NCBI GenBank assembly: GCA_903904815.1 | Contig: CAIVDU010000005.1 | Span: 1 to 64,000 of the forward strand | DNA: 64,000 bases | Direction of reading: 5' to 3' | Source: an uncultured Armatimonadota bacterium | GTDB lineage: Bacteria > Armatimonadota > Fimbriimonadia > Fimbriimonadales > Fimbriimonadaceae | Part shown: positions 8,178-16,749 of the stretch, piece by piece | Layout: every line of letters begins with the position of its first letter | Position numbering within the stretch: position 1 is the stretch's first letter | Position numbers and translations under genes: made by a program | Notes under the pieces: generated by a model | Seen by the model: only the letters and a program-made list of their open reading frames with translations | Databases searched by the model: none | What the model was told of the DNA's origin: nothing

Positions 8178-9185
8178 ATGTTCATGGCGGCTGCAGCGTT
8201 GCTCTGCTCTCTTGGATCCTTATTCATGCCTCCAACCCTCCCCCACGGATACGTTTGTTATCACGCGTCAACGCCCCCGGTTCTCGATGGAAAATTCAAC
8301 TCGCCCGCGTGGAACCTCGCGCCCTGGACGGAAGACTTCGTCGACATTGAAGGCGACCTAAAGCCGCGCCCCCGGTACCGCACGCGCGCAAAGATGCTTT
8401 GGGACGATCACTACCTTTACATTGGCGCCGAACTCGAGGAGCCGCACGTATGGGCAACGCTCACTAAGCGGGACTCAGTGATCTTCCACGACAACGATTT
8501 CGAGGTGTTCCTGGACCCAGACAACGACGGCCAGTTCTACTCTGAGTTGGAGATGAACGCGCTGAATACCGTGTGGGATCTCCTCCTGCCGAGACCGTAT
8601 CGCGCAGGAACTCCGCCTCTCACCGGCTGGGACATGCACGGGCTAAAGACCGCTGTCCATGTGAACGGCACCCTGAACGATCCCACCGATACCGACCATG
8701 GGTGGACCCTCGAGATCGCCATCCCGTGGACGGCCATCGCCGAGACCGCTCGCACCTCCTTCCCACCCCAAGACGGGGATCAATGGCGGATCAACTTCTC
8801 AAGAGTGCAGTGGGACATTGACATCGTCGACGGCAAGTACCACAAGCTTCCTCGCCCAGAACACAATTGGGTCTGGTCGCCACAAGGGGTCATCGACATG
8901 CATCGGCCGGAGCGATGGGGAATCTTACAATTCTCAACTTCACCGACTGGCCCAGTGCCGCTGAAGCCGCTGCAAGGACAGCAGGAGCGTGTCCTTCTCA
9001 CTCAAATCTGGGACGCCCAACTGGACTTCCGAAACGCCCACCAGCGGTACGCCACCAGTGTCTCGGAGCTCGGTCTGAAGATTGAAGGCGCTACCATCGA
9101 AGCAACGACTCACCTATTCGAAGCCGCTTTGGGCCCTTACAGAATCGACACTGCACAACACTTTTGGAAGGTAGGAGCAAAATAG
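8178..9185 (+). CDS. Secreted protein with CBM9-like carbohydrate-binding domain
   Basis: The 335-residue protein has a signal peptide (about residues 1-22). It is followed by a domain of the carbohydrate-binding family 9/DOMON-like type: PVLDGKFNSPAWNLAPWTEDFVD opens the module, AKMLWDDHYLYIGAELEEPHVWA and IFHDNDFEVFLDPDNDG form its core, and WTLEIAIPW closes it. Tandem Trp and Asp residues typical of sugar or heme ligation are present. It is followed after 4 bp by a Tat-exported GHL10-like glycosidase, so the two are probably cotranscribed and act on the same polysaccharide. No catalytic motif of its own is visible. Confidence 0.85.
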   Translation: MFMAAAALLCSLGSLFMPPTLPHGYVCYHASTPPVLDGKFNSPAWNLAPWTEDFVDIEGDLKPRPRYRTRAKMLWDDHYLYIGAELEEPHVWATLTKRDSVIFHDNDFEVFLDPDNDGQFYSELEMNALNTVWDLLLPRPYRAGTPPLTGWDMHGLKTAVHVNGTLNDPTDTDHGWTLEIAIPWTAIAETARTSFPPQDGDQWRINFSRVQWDIDIVDGKYHKLPRPEHNWVWSPQGVIDMHRPERWGILQFSTSPTGPVPLKPLQGQQERVLLTQIWDAQLDFRNAHQRYATSVSELGLKIEGATIEATTHLFEAALGPYRIDTAQHFWKVGAK

Positions 9186-9189
9186 GCGC

Positions 9190-10284
9190 ATGGATCGACG
9201 CGATTTTTTGAAAGCAGCCGCACAAACCGGCGCTGGCCTCTCGGTGGCTGGCTCCTTGCCGTCGCTTCTCACTCTGGAACAAGACAAAGCTTCTTCAAAG
9301 AAACACTCTATGAATCACCACTATTGGGTCTGGGCAGACGTGGAGCGCAACGCGTCGGAGGCCACCCTAAAGTCGAAGTACCGAGCGCTCAAGGCTCACG
9401 GAATTCAAGGCGTCTATCTTGGGGGAGGCATCGACCAACGAGAGTTCGAGATCGTCAAAGAAGCCGGCCTAGAGCTCCACGCATGGATGTGGACGACGAA
9501 TCGTGGCGACCAGTGGATACGGGACAATCATCCCGACTGGTACATGGTGAGTCGATCCGGAAAGTCGTGCTTCGACAAGCCTCCTTACGTCGACTATTAT
9601 CGATGGATCTCCCCCGTCATCCCTGGGGTCGTTTCTTACCTTGAGGGCAAAGCCACCGAGCTCGCAGAGCACCCCTTAGTTTCAGGCGTCCACCTCGACT
9701 ACGTGCGATATCCTGACGTGATCCTTCCTCGTGGACTGTGGGCAAAGTACGGTCTCGATCAGCACGAAGAGTTGGCCGATTACGATTTCTGTTACAGCCC
9801 CCATACCCGCGAAGCGTTCAAGAAAGTCTCGGGGCGGGACCCGCTCGAAATCGAGAACCCGGCCAGCGACCAAGAGTGGCTCCACTTTCGCTACGACTCG
9901 GTCACCCACCTGGTCAAAAAGTTAGCGGCGGTAGCTCACGGACACGGAAAGAAGATCACCGCCGCCGTCTTCCCCACTCCCCGCATGGCGCGCAAGATCT
10001 GCCGGCAAGATTGGGACAAGTGGCCCCTCGACGCGGCCTGCCCCATGATCTACCACAGCTTCTACAACGAACCGGTTGAGTTCGTCGGTGAGTGCGTTTT
10101 GGAGAACATTCAGACCGTGACCTTCCCCGTGATCGCAGGCCTCTACATGCCCGCCTTCACATCCCCCGCCGAATTCTCGGAAGCGTTGGCTCTCGTCAAG
10201 AAACGCGGCGGTTTCGGAGTCAGCCTCTTCGGCGGAGTTGGCCCCGAATACTGGGCTGCCTTCGAGAAGCATTTGGCGGGCTAG
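9190..10284 (+). CDS. Tat-exported GHL10-type putative glycoside hydrolase
   Basis: The N-terminus MDRRDFLKAAAQTGAG is a twin-arginine signal (RRDFLK). The mature part is a (beta/alpha)8-type domain related to GHL10 (PF02638 family): ALKAHGIQGVYLGGGI near the start, LELHAWMWTTNRGD, and the hallmark GVHLDYVRYPD around residue 170, whose Asp is conserved in the family. The late segment PLDAACPMIYHSFYNE also fits. It lies 4 bp after the CBM9-like gene and is probably cotranscribed with it. Its stop codon overlaps the stop of the convergent lipoprotein gene. Hydrolase activity is inferred from family membership; the substrate is unknown. Confidence 0.85.
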   Translation: MDRRDFLKAAAQTGAGLSVAGSLPSLLTLEQDKASSKKHSMNHHYWVWADVERNASEATLKSKYRALKAHGIQGVYLGGGIDQREFEIVKEAGLELHAWMWTTNRGDQWIRDNHPDWYMVSRSGKSCFDKPPYVDYYRWISPVIPGVVSYLEGKATELAEHPLVSGVHLDYVRYPDVILPRGLWAKYGLDQHEELADYDFCYSPHTREAFKKVSGRDPLEIENPASDQEWLHFRYDSVTHLVKKLAAVAHGHGKKITAAVFPTPRMARKICRQDWDKWPLDAACPMIYHSFYNEPVEFVGECVLENIQTVTFPVIAGLYMPAFTSPAEFSEALALVKKRGGFGVSLFGGVGPEYWAAFEKHLAG

Positions 10285-10850
10285 GACTTGTCGCGAGTCA
10301 GTTCGACGGGCGGCATCACGCCACCCAGGAAATGCACGACCAGTCGCTTCTCGTCATCCGAGAGGGATGCGTCTTCAGGAAGGGCTAGTTTCGAAGTACT
10401 CAATGTCACCCCGGCCGGCACGTCGGACTTGGCCGCTTGTGAGGCATCCACCGCACTGGGCACACCTGCCGTCGCCGCTGGCGCGGAGTCGGTTGCTCCG
10501 GCCATCAATAGGCTCTTCTGGACGTCAGCTACCGGCCGACCTCCCACCGACAAACTTAAGAAGCTCAGCTTCGTGCCTTCGACCGACCACTTCCCTTCCA
10601 CCAAGCTTTGGGTCTCGAGCGCACCGGAGTTGTTTGAAATATCGAGGTGAAGGTTGGGCAGCTTCATGAGGAAGGTGTGGTCCTTCTTCAACTCAAGAGA
10701 AGAACTCGGCACGAACGCCGAAGCAATCGCCCCCACCACGCTCGTGGGCGCCTGGTTCTCTTTCCATATGCCGGAAACCCGATCAGAAGCGGGACCGCTG
10801 CAACCGATAGCGACCAAAGTCGCGGCAATGAGAATGAAATGAGGACGCAC
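10281..10850 (-). CDS. Putative lipoprotein of unknown function
   Basis: From the GTG at 10850 the protein starts MRPHFILIAATLVAIGC, a clean lipoprotein signal with the lipidated Cys at residue 17. The rest (about 170 residues) opens with SGIWKENQ and KKDHTFLMKLP, reminiscent of small outer-envelope proteins with a lipocalin-like start. It then becomes an Ala/Ser-rich low-complexity stretch. The frame extends upstream to a GTG at 10871, but TATAGT lies exactly 7 nt before the inner GTG, and the inner start gives the better signal peptide. No family is recognised. The gene converges with the GHL10-type gene and the stop codons overlap. Confidence 0.75.
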   Translation of the reverse strand: MRPHFILIAATLVAIGCSGPASDRVSGIWKENQAPTSVVGAIASAFVPSSSLELKKDHTFLMKLPNLHLDISNNSGALETQSLVEGKWSVEGTKLSFLSLSVGGRPVADVQKSLLMAGATDSAPAATAGVPSAVDASQAAKSDVPAGVTLSTSKLALPEDASLSDDEKRLVVHFLGGVMPPVELTRDKS

Positions 10851-10857
10851 AACAGAC

Positions 10858-10863
10858 ACTATA
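10858..10863 (-). promoter_or_regulatory. -10 box TATAGT deciding a leaderless GTG start
   Basis: On the minus strand TATAGT is followed by 7 nt and then the GTG at 10850, which begins a textbook lipoprotein signal peptide. The upstream GTG at 10871 would lie outside the transcript. Confidence 0.45.
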
Positions 10864-10989
10864 AATCTCACGAGCCGTCCTGAAGGCCGTTCTTAACTGA
10901 CAGTAGGTCTAAATCCGCAGAGGCAACGACCAGTCGGCGCCGTCGAAAACGGCAAGCGGTGCCGTGCCTACTTTTGTGCGAGAAGAGCA

Positions 10990-11163
10990 ATCTTCCTTGG
11001 AGGGCCCATGATATCCCCAACCGCGGAACGGTTGTGTCAGCGAGCCCTGGTTTGTGGGGCTCCGGCGGCCCTACACGGGGTGTGCGTCCCCTTAAACCGT
11101 CTTTGCCGTCACCGAGGCGCAATCCCCGGCGGCCGATCCCGAGAGCCAACCTGGCTCTCGGGA
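10990..11163. other. Structured intergenic region, possible small RNA or terminator
   Basis: The 326-bp gap has no gene-like frame but dense pairing. A closing stem (11001-11006 with 11067-11072) encloses two hairpins, 11018-11034 (6-bp stem, 5-nt loop) and 11043-11061 (5-bp stem), forming a three-way junction. A separate perfect 12-bp hairpin with a 3-nt loop spans 11137-11163, directly after the stop of the minus-strand gene at 11177, and may end that transcript although no U-tract follows. The strand of any RNA is undecided. It does not match SRP RNA, tmRNA or RNase P signatures. Confidence 0.35.
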
Positions 11164-11176
11164 ACAACGACACCGC

Positions 11177-12358
11177 CTAACCCAGATCGTGCCGGGCGAT
11201 GCTGACATCACGGCTGAGAATCAGTCCGAGTTTAGTGCCCTTCTCAACCTTCACATTCCGGTCGTGGTGGTGCCGAGGCGTAAGCGCACCGACGATGGCC
11301 CCAAGCACTCCGCCGGCCGCGGCGCCTCCAATGGCCCTTCCGTGAAGCGAGCCGATCACAAGTCCTGCGCCCGCGCCGATGGCAGCGTCTTGTTCGATGT
11401 TGCCCTTCACGTCGTCGCTATTCTTGGCAACCAGTCTTCCGCCGCCGCCCTTGATGATGTTAGGATCGTCCAGCGCGGCTACCGTTCCGCTGATCGGATA
11501 CTTCGCCCCGTCTGGCAGTAAGAGGTCCGTAAAACGGACGTCAAGTAGCCCCGGCTTACCGTCGACCGCTGCACGTGCTCTTCGGATGACACCCGTAACC
11601 AACGTTCCCTTTGGTAGTTCAAGATAGCCGTCCTGGTCGGAACGAACGGTTGCCGTAAATGTGTCGCCCTCTTGATTGCCGTTGGACGTCAACGTTTGAT
11701 CCAGCCTGAGCGGAATGACCGCGTAGCTCGAAAACACGATCCGCCTTTCCGGTTCCCTGGGTCTCGGAGGATCAACTGGCGCCGGGACGACAATGATCGT
11801 CGGCGGCGGCGGCGTAACTACTGGTGGCGGAACGACAACCGGCGGTTGAACGACAACCGGAGGAGCGACCGGAGGCACCACCGGGGTGGGCTCGACCGGA
11901 CGGCTATCGATATGCTGAGCTCTTCCGTCTCGATAGCCACGGGTCATCACGGCGACGAGGTTCTCTTTCGGCTCCCAATCGACGGAAGCTCCGAGCGACT
12001 GGCTCAAAAATCGTAGCGGAACCAAGGTGCTGTCACCAACAATCTCGGCTGGCTGATCCATCTCGACAATCTTGCCATCGACATTCGCTTCTTTGTCGCC
12101 GATTCGGAGACTCACGCGACGAGAGTCCGTGCTCGCGGTCACTGTCTGGGAATCGGCGTCCCATATCACCGTCGCCCCAATTGCCTCGAAGACACCCCGC
12201 ATGGGCACGAGCAATCGCCCGCCAACCATCTGCGGCTGTGTATCCGCGAAGTTGATCGGATTTCCGTCTACGGTAACCTGTACGCTCTGGGCGCACGCGA
12301 TCGCTGACACCATCGCAAGGATGGCTATCGACGGTCCCTTTAAGCTGATTCGGTTCAT
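11177..12358 (-). CDS. Secreted copper-amine-oxidase-N-domain-like protein with Pro-rich linker and glycine zipper
   Basis: The 393-residue protein starts with a signal peptide ending in ACAQS. It is followed by a 'copper amine oxidase N-terminal' stalk-type domain (PF07833): VTVDGNPINFADTQPQMVGGRLLVPMR and a repeat half with IVGDSTLVPLRFLSQSLGA. Such domains are wall- or envelope-associated and are not enzymes. A proline/valine-rich linker (about 150-205) leads to a second domain with YAVIPLRLDQTLTS and KGTLVTGVIRRA. Near the C-terminus a glycine-zipper hydrophobic segment (AAIGAGAGLVIGS and GGVLGAIVGAL) suggests outer-membrane association. A hairpin covers its Shine-Dalgarno. Role unknown; a structural envelope protein is likely. 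Confidence 0.8.
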   Translation of the reverse strand: MNRISLKGPSIAILAMVSAIACAQSVQVTVDGNPINFADTQPQMVGGRLLVPMRGVFEAIGATVIWDADSQTVTASTDSRRVSLRIGDKEANVDGKIVEMDQPAEIVGDSTLVPLRFLSQSLGASVDWEPKENLVAVMTRGYRDGRAQHIDSRPVEPTPVVPPVAPPVVVQPPVVVPPPVVTPPPPTIIVVPAPVDPPRPREPERRIVFSSYAVIPLRLDQTLTSNGNQEGDTFTATVRSDQDGYLELPKGTLVTGVIRRARAAVDGKPGLLDVRFTDLLLPDGAKYPISGTVAALDDPNIIKGGGGRLVAKNSDDVKGNIEQDAAIGAGAGLVIGSLHGRAIGGAAAGGVLGAIVGALTPRHHHDRNVKVEKGTKLGLILSRDVSIARHDLG

Positions 12359-12364
12359 TTCTTT

Positions 12365-12399
12365 CCCCTTTTAGGACGCCAGAAGGCGTCCCAAAGGGG
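12365..12399 (-). promoter_or_regulatory. Hairpin overlapping the Shine-Dalgarno of the copper-amine-oxidase-N-like gene
   Basis: In the mRNA a 7-bp stem GGACGCC / GGCGTCC with a 4-nt loop extends imperfectly to pair CCCC with the GGGG that serves as ribosome-binding site, 6 nt before the ATG. This could limit translation. Confidence 0.4.
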
Positions 12400-12451
12400 T
12401 TAGACGAGGTTCGTCCCAACGTGATCCGAAAGCCCCATCCACCAGGGCAAA

Positions 12452-13492
12452 CTAAGCCGAAGCGAGTTCGTGCAGTAGCCCGCGCGTCTCTTCCAGCGAG
12501 ATGCAGCTATCCGTCACACTTTGCCCGTAAACGAGAGGCTGCCCGGCCACGAAGTCCTGCCGACCTTCCACCAAATTGCTCTCGATCATCACGCCCATCA
12601 CCGTCGAGGATCCTCCCTTGACCTGGCGTAAGACTTCACGAAGTACCTCGCCTTGGCGGCGGTAGTCCTTGCGACTGTTGCCGTGACTAGCGTCGACCAT
12701 CACTCGGGCGGGCAATTGCTTGTCGTTGAGAAGATCGAAGGCGCGTTTCACGCTCTCTTCGTCGTAATTGGGCCCGGTCTGGCTGCCACCGCGAAGAATG
12801 ATGTGGCAGTCTTGGTTGCCCGCCGTTTGGAAGATCGCGCCGATCGCCTGCTTCGTCACCGAAGGGAACCAGTGGCTGGATCGCGCAGCCTGAACTGCTT
12901 CAACCGCCGGCAGAAGCCCTCCTTCCGTTGTGTTCTTGAACCCGACCGGCATGCTGAGTCCCGATGCCAACTCCCGGTGAACCTGACTCTCGGTGGTTCG
13001 AGCCCCGATGGCGACCCAGGAAGTTACGTCGGCGATGTGCTGGGGAATCTGGAGGTCAAGGAACTCGGAGCCGGTCGGCAGTCCGATCGAGTTGACATCC
13101 ACCAACAGCTTCCTGGCTAAGCGCAGGCCTTTATTGATCTGGCAGGTTTCGTCAAGGTCGGGATCGTTGATGAATCCTTTCCATCCGACCGTGGTTCGCG
13201 GCTTTTCGAAGTAGGCGCGCATGACCACGATGAGTTTTTCCGATACCTCATCGGCCACCTTTTTCAGACCGTGTGCGTACTCAAGCGCCGCCTCTGGGTC
13301 GTGGATCGAGCAGGGGCCCACGATCGCCACCAAGCGAGAGTCTCGGCCATGCAACACATCGGCAATCTGACTTCGGGTGGTGAAGACCAACTCGGACGCT
13401 GCCTCGGAGAGCGGAAGCTCTTCGTGAAGGATCGAAGGAGGAACCAGGGGTCGGGTCTGAAGAATTCGGAGATCGTCGGTCTGTCTACGCAT
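12452..13492 (-). CDS. 3-deoxy-7-phosphoheptulonate synthase, class I (AroF/AroG/AroH type)
   Basis: DAHP synthase joins phosphoenolpyruvate and erythrose-4-phosphate, the entry step of aromatic amino-acid synthesis. At 346 residues it has the length of the E. coli type. Motifs present: VAIVGPCSIHDP (about 52-63), MRAYFEKPRTTVGWKGFINDP (about 91-111), the WVAIGARTTESQVHRELASG segment, PVGFKNTT, ILRGG and VMVDASHGNS with metal-binding residues. N-terminal residues before EELPLSEA may form the feedback-sensing arm. It is a single gene; a TACCCT box lies 14 nt before the ATG. Which aromatic amino acid inhibits it cannot be told from sequence alone. Confidence 0.95.
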   Translation of the reverse strand: MRRQTDDLRILQTRPLVPPSILHEELPLSEAASELVFTTRSQIADVLHGRDSRLVAIVGPCSIHDPEAALEYAHGLKKVADEVSEKLIVVMRAYFEKPRTTVGWKGFINDPDLDETCQINKGLRLARKLLVDVNSIGLPTGSEFLDLQIPQHIADVTSWVAIGARTTESQVHRELASGLSMPVGFKNTTEGGLLPAVEAVQAARSSHWFPSVTKQAIGAIFQTAGNQDCHIILRGGSQTGPNYDEESVKRAFDLLNDKQLPARVMVDASHGNSRKDYRRQGEVLREVLRQVKGGSSTVMGVMIESNLVEGRQDFVAGQPLVYGQSVTDSCISLEETRGLLHELASA

Positions 13493-13615
13493 GCGAGGGC
13501 CGATCTAGGGTACCCGTCACCGTCGATCGATCAGTCCCCGATCTTTATCCGATCAGTTTCACATCAAAGCAATCAAAGCGCGAACTGCCATTTCTCAGAT
13601 GCGTTCTGGATGTAC

Positions 13616-14221
13616 ATGAGACATCTCATCACACTTTCGATCGCTACTCTCGGATTTGCCGCAGTCGCTGGAGCCCAGTCCGCGAACATGGACAAAATGG
13701 ACATGTCTCGCTACGGCGGGCCGACCTACACCGGCGCTCCCGCGCTAAACGTCACCGCTTCCCTCGTGGCGGCAGGCGGCGGCGCCGAGTCGTACTCGAC
13801 CGCAAAAGCCCTGACCGCCATGGTCGGCGCCGACACCGTCACCGCCGAAGTCGGGAAGCTGACCAAGCAGTTCGGTAAGAAGCGAGTCGCCCGATGGCTC
13901 AGCGTATTTGACTTCGCAGTGAGCGATGCCCTCAAGATCGCCACCGCTGCCGGAGTCAAACTCCCCGACGCAGACATCACCGGCACTGACCTCGCCGGAA
14001 CCCTCGTCAAGGCATCGATGGACACCGACGGCACCGTCTACACCGAGTTCCTCCTCGACAAGGCAGTCACCCACAAGATCCACATGATGGTCATGAACGA
14101 CATCGACCACAAGTTCGGCGCGAAGGCGGACGAGGACTACCACCTCCTCACCAACACGGCCCTCTACGACCTGGCCGTAGCCTTCAAGGTCCCCGGTGCA
14201 AAACTCGCGAAGATCGACTAG
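13616..14221 (+). CDS. Secreted protein of unknown function
   Basis: From the ATG at 13616 the protein begins MRHLITLSIATLGFAAVAGAQS, a clear signal peptide, and continues for about 180 residues without a family I recognise. The mature part is rich in Ala, Asp and Lys, largely helical in appearance, and includes GADTVTAEVGKLTKQFGKKRV and a HKIHMMVMNDIDHKFG segment with several His and Asp residues that could bind metal. An ATG two codons upstream (13610) is an alternative start. The frame stays open much further upstream only because it runs through the antisense of the DAHP synthase gene. Confidence 0.75.
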   Translation: MRHLITLSIATLGFAAVAGAQSANMDKMDMSRYGGPTYTGAPALNVTASLVAAGGGAESYSTAKALTAMVGADTVTAEVGKLTKQFGKKRVARWLSVFDFAVSDALKIATAAGVKLPDADITGTDLAGTLVKASMDTDGTVYTEFLLDKAVTHKIHMMVMNDIDHKFGAKADEDYHLLTNTALYDLAVAFKVPGAKLAKID

Positions 14222-14596
14222 CAGCGGCCTTTGGCCGCGGAGTATTGGAGAACTGTAGTAATGGAGTGATGGGCCGGATGGGCAGACCCTTCGGGCAGCG
14301 GCCAGCGTAGGCCCTGGTCGCGGCCTTTCGATGCCGGAGTTTTGGAGCGGTGCGTTCGACGGCAAAGCCTTCGGCATTTGGCAGCGTTGATCCCGGAGGG
14401 ATCGCAGAAAGTAGACGGTGCGTCGACTCCGGTCGACCACCGGAAGCTCCCCTCCGAGGCCACCGACCCCCCGAAGGGTGGTCGCAGAACGGGGCTCCAA
14501 GTCCAGGTATCGCTCATCGGAAGATTGTGACCGTGTCTTTCAGAGTGACGATTTATCACGGACTTTACCAGCCTGGGGTTAGGCCTAACGACGTGC
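14222..14596. repeat. Repeat-rich gap with inverted GC-rich elements
   Basis: The gap opens with AGCGGCCTTTGGCCGCGGA, and an inverted copy stands at the other end of the gap near 14805-14822. Between them are short palindromes built on CCCTTCGGG, CCCGGAGGGA and CCCGAAGGG cores, of the type common in intergenic REP-like elements. Open frames here are low-quality and are not called as genes. Confidence 0.45.
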
Positions 14597-14701
14597 TCAC
14601 GTGCGTTTTCGACGAAATATGAGACCGGCAGCGCCTACAGCCATGGCAGCAATCGGACTTGGCTCGGGAGTGGTCGCAAACGCTATGTTGCCCGCCATAT
14701 A
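14597..14701 (-). pseudogene. PEP-CTERM protein remnant (C-terminal sorting signal only)
   Basis: The last 27 or so codons read AFATTPEPSPIAAMAVGAAG then LIFRRKRT and a stop. This is a complete PEP-CTERM signal: PEP motif, hydrophobic helix and basic tail. Upstream there is no matching protein body or signal peptide; the frame runs into REP-like hairpin DNA at about 14730-14784 (GGAAGG...CCAGG paired with CCTGG...CCTTCC). It is best read as the tail of a gene whose front was lost or replaced by repeats. Another PEP-CTERM protein is intact at 51416. Confidence 0.5.
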
Positions 14702-14838
14702 TCGATCGCTGATCCAATTATACGAAGTTGGAAGGACGCCAGGACTAAAGCTTCTTGAGCGTAGGCTGAAGCCTGGCCTTCCGATACTCCGTCGCTCCAC
14801 CTCTCCGCGGCCAAAGGCCGCTCGGCCGCAGACTCCCC

Positions 14839-16749
14839 TTAATTGGTGAACTGGAACTTGCTGCGCAGCCGCTCGAACACCGGGCCCCAGGTGTCTTCCT
14901 TGTCGACCGGGATCCAGCTTTCGACGGTCACGCTGGTGTCGCCGCGGAGGACGCCGTAGGCGAGGCAGTGGGAGTTGACGCCAGTAAGTTGTTTCCGGAA
15001 GTCCCAGCTCACGGCGTTGCGGCCGCCGAAGCTGGCTTGGGAGTTCAGGTTCAGTTTTTGGTAGCCGCCTTGCGCCTGCAGGGCAGCTTCTCGGGTGGCG
15101 AAGATGTTCTCAATGCTGCCGCCAGCCGCCGGCTCAACGATCACCCGGAGCACGATGTCTACGCTGCCAGCAGGGCTGAAATTCGTAATCACTTCATTCC
15201 CGCTGGATGCATCGGAAGACGTCCAACCAGAAAGAAGAGGTACCGAGTAGCCGGTTTGGTTGTTTGAGTACGTTGAGAACGTAATGTCGGGGGCACGCAC
15301 CAGTCGGACGGTCGCTCCTCCGGGTCCGCCGTGCGTGCCAGAAACTTGTGAACGATCGTCGGAAAACGCGCCCGTGAAGGCGGCGGGAATGTACGAAATG
15401 TTGGCGGGGTTGGCCGAGATCTTGGTTTCCCGGTAAGTCACCGCCTTTCCATCGTCACCCAGTTCACCCTGGGCCAACACGGTGGCCACGCCGCGAGTGT
15501 CTCGAACCTCGATCGTGGCTTTGAATCCCTTGCCGCCGGTGGGTTCGACGACGATGTCTTGCCATTGATTTCCCAGATCGGCAAACCAAGTTCCTTTCAG
15601 GTCTTTCATGCCGGGCGCCAAGGCCACCGCTAGCGAGACGTCGGCGCTTCGTCGCGGGCCGAACGCTGATGTGAGCCCGTCGTCCTTTTGCACCACGACC
15701 TGCGCATGTTCGGATTCCCGCCTGCGATGGTTGAACGCGGTGTAAACGAATGTGCCGATCACGGCAGCAAGAATCGCCCCGCCTCCGGCAAACATGGCTA
15801 CTGAGCCGAACAGGGCCGAGCGATCGCCCTTCACCTTAGGTGCAAGCGGAGTCGTGATCCACTTCAGTTCCTGGACCATCTTTCCCGCCGTCTTGTAGCG
15901 CAGCGAAGGGTCCTTCTCTAAAGCCTTGAGTAGGAACTTGCGAACGCGTGAGCTGACTCCCTTCGGGTTCGCGGGAGGCTCTTGGACGATCTTTTTTCGG
16001 ACGGCGTCATCGCTCTTGTCGTTAAACGGAAGGTCACCGGTGAGAGTTCGATATATCATCACGCCCAGCGCCCAGAGGTCGCTCGAAGCGGTGGCCATAC
16101 GTCCTTCACAAACTTCCGGCGACAGATACCGCGTGGTGCCAGCGATCACCCCGCCCTGTCCAGGATCCTGGCCGAGCGCGCTCGCCACGCCGAAGTCGAT
16201 GAGCATGGCTTTGCCCTCCTTCGTGATCATGACGTTGGAAGGCTTGATATCCCGATGGACAAATCCGAGGCTGTGAGCGTAATCGAGCGCCTGCGCGATC
16301 TGTTCGAACCAACGCACCGACTCCGAAGTCGGCACAACCCGCTTTCCAAGGATCTGGCTAAGTGTCTCGCCCTCGACCCATTGCATCGCGATGTAGGGCG
16401 GAAGGTGTTCGGCGTTGGCGTCGTAAACCTTGACGATGTTGGGATGCTCGATTCGGCCCATCGCTTTCGCCTCTTGCGCGAATCGCTTGAGGAACTCTCC
16501 GTCTTCGGCAAGTTCCTTGGACAGGATCTTTACCGCCCTCAACTGGTTGAGAGGCAGGTACCGAGCAGTCCAAACGCTGCCCATGCCGCCGGAACCGAGG
16601 CTATCCAGAATTTCGTAGCCCGCAATCTCAGGTAGCTCGACGTTCTCAACGCCCTTGCGTCCCCATCGGCTTTGGGAGCCACCCGTCCCAAACGGATCGT
16701 AGCTGTAGAGAGATCCCGAGTCCTTTTCTGTGCTCATTCCCTTGCTCAA
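14839..16749 (-). CDS. Membrane-anchored eukaryotic-type Ser/Thr protein kinase
   Basis: The kinase domain spans about residues 44-300. The glycine loop GSGGMG (52-57), Lys74, the catalytic loop HRDIKPSN (165-172) and DFG (185-187) are all intact, so it should be active. A single membrane helix follows (about 313-337). The roughly 300-residue C-terminal part is extracytoplasmic, with segments such as DLKGTWFADLGNQWQDI and FSTYSNNQTGYSVPLLSGW that look like a beta-rich sensor; no PASTA repeats are seen. The start overlaps the stop of the PP2C gene by 4 bp (TTG at 16749; ATG at 16737 is an alternative). It is the last gene of an FHA-phosphatase-kinase operon. Confidence 0.93.
   Translation of the reverse strand: MSKGMSTEKDSGSLYSYDPFGTGGSQSRWGRKGVENVELPEIAGYEILDSLGSGGMGSVWTARYLPLNQLRAVKILSKELAEDGEFLKRFAQEAKAMGRIEHPNIVKVYDANAEHLPPYIAMQWVEGETLSQILGKRVVPTSESVRWFEQIAQALDYAHSLGFVHRDIKPSNVMITKEGKAMLIDFGVASALGQDPGQGGVIAGTTRYLSPEVCEGRMATASSDLWALGVMIYRTLTGDLPFNDKSDDAVRKKIVQEPPANPKGVSSRVRKFLLKALEKDPSLRYKTAGKMVQELKWITTPLAPKVKGDRSALFGSVAMFAGGGAILAAVIGTFVYTAFNHRRRESEHAQVVVQKDDGLTSAFGPRRSADVSLAVALAPGMKDLKGTWFADLGNQWQDIVVEPTGGKGFKATIEVRDTRGVATVLAQGELGDDGKAVTYRETKISANPANISYIPAAFTGAFSDDRSQVSGTHGGPGGATVRLVRAPDITFSTYSNNQTGYSVPLLSGWTSSDASSGNEVITNFSPAGSVDIVLRVIVEPAAGGSIENIFATREAALQAQGGYQKLNLNSQASFGGRNAVSWDFRKQLTGVNSHCLAYGVLRGDTSVTVESWIPVDKEDTWGPVFERLRSKFQFTN

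Noticed and set aside
10990-11163. 6S RNA, SRP RNA or tmRNA
   Set aside because: Apart from a short 6S-like word, the conserved core sequences and overall shape of these RNAs are not found.
13271-13609. Long upstream extension of the secreted protein gene at 13616
   Set aside because: It overlaps the antisense of the DAHP synthase gene, has no start signal, and the signal peptide begins at 13616.
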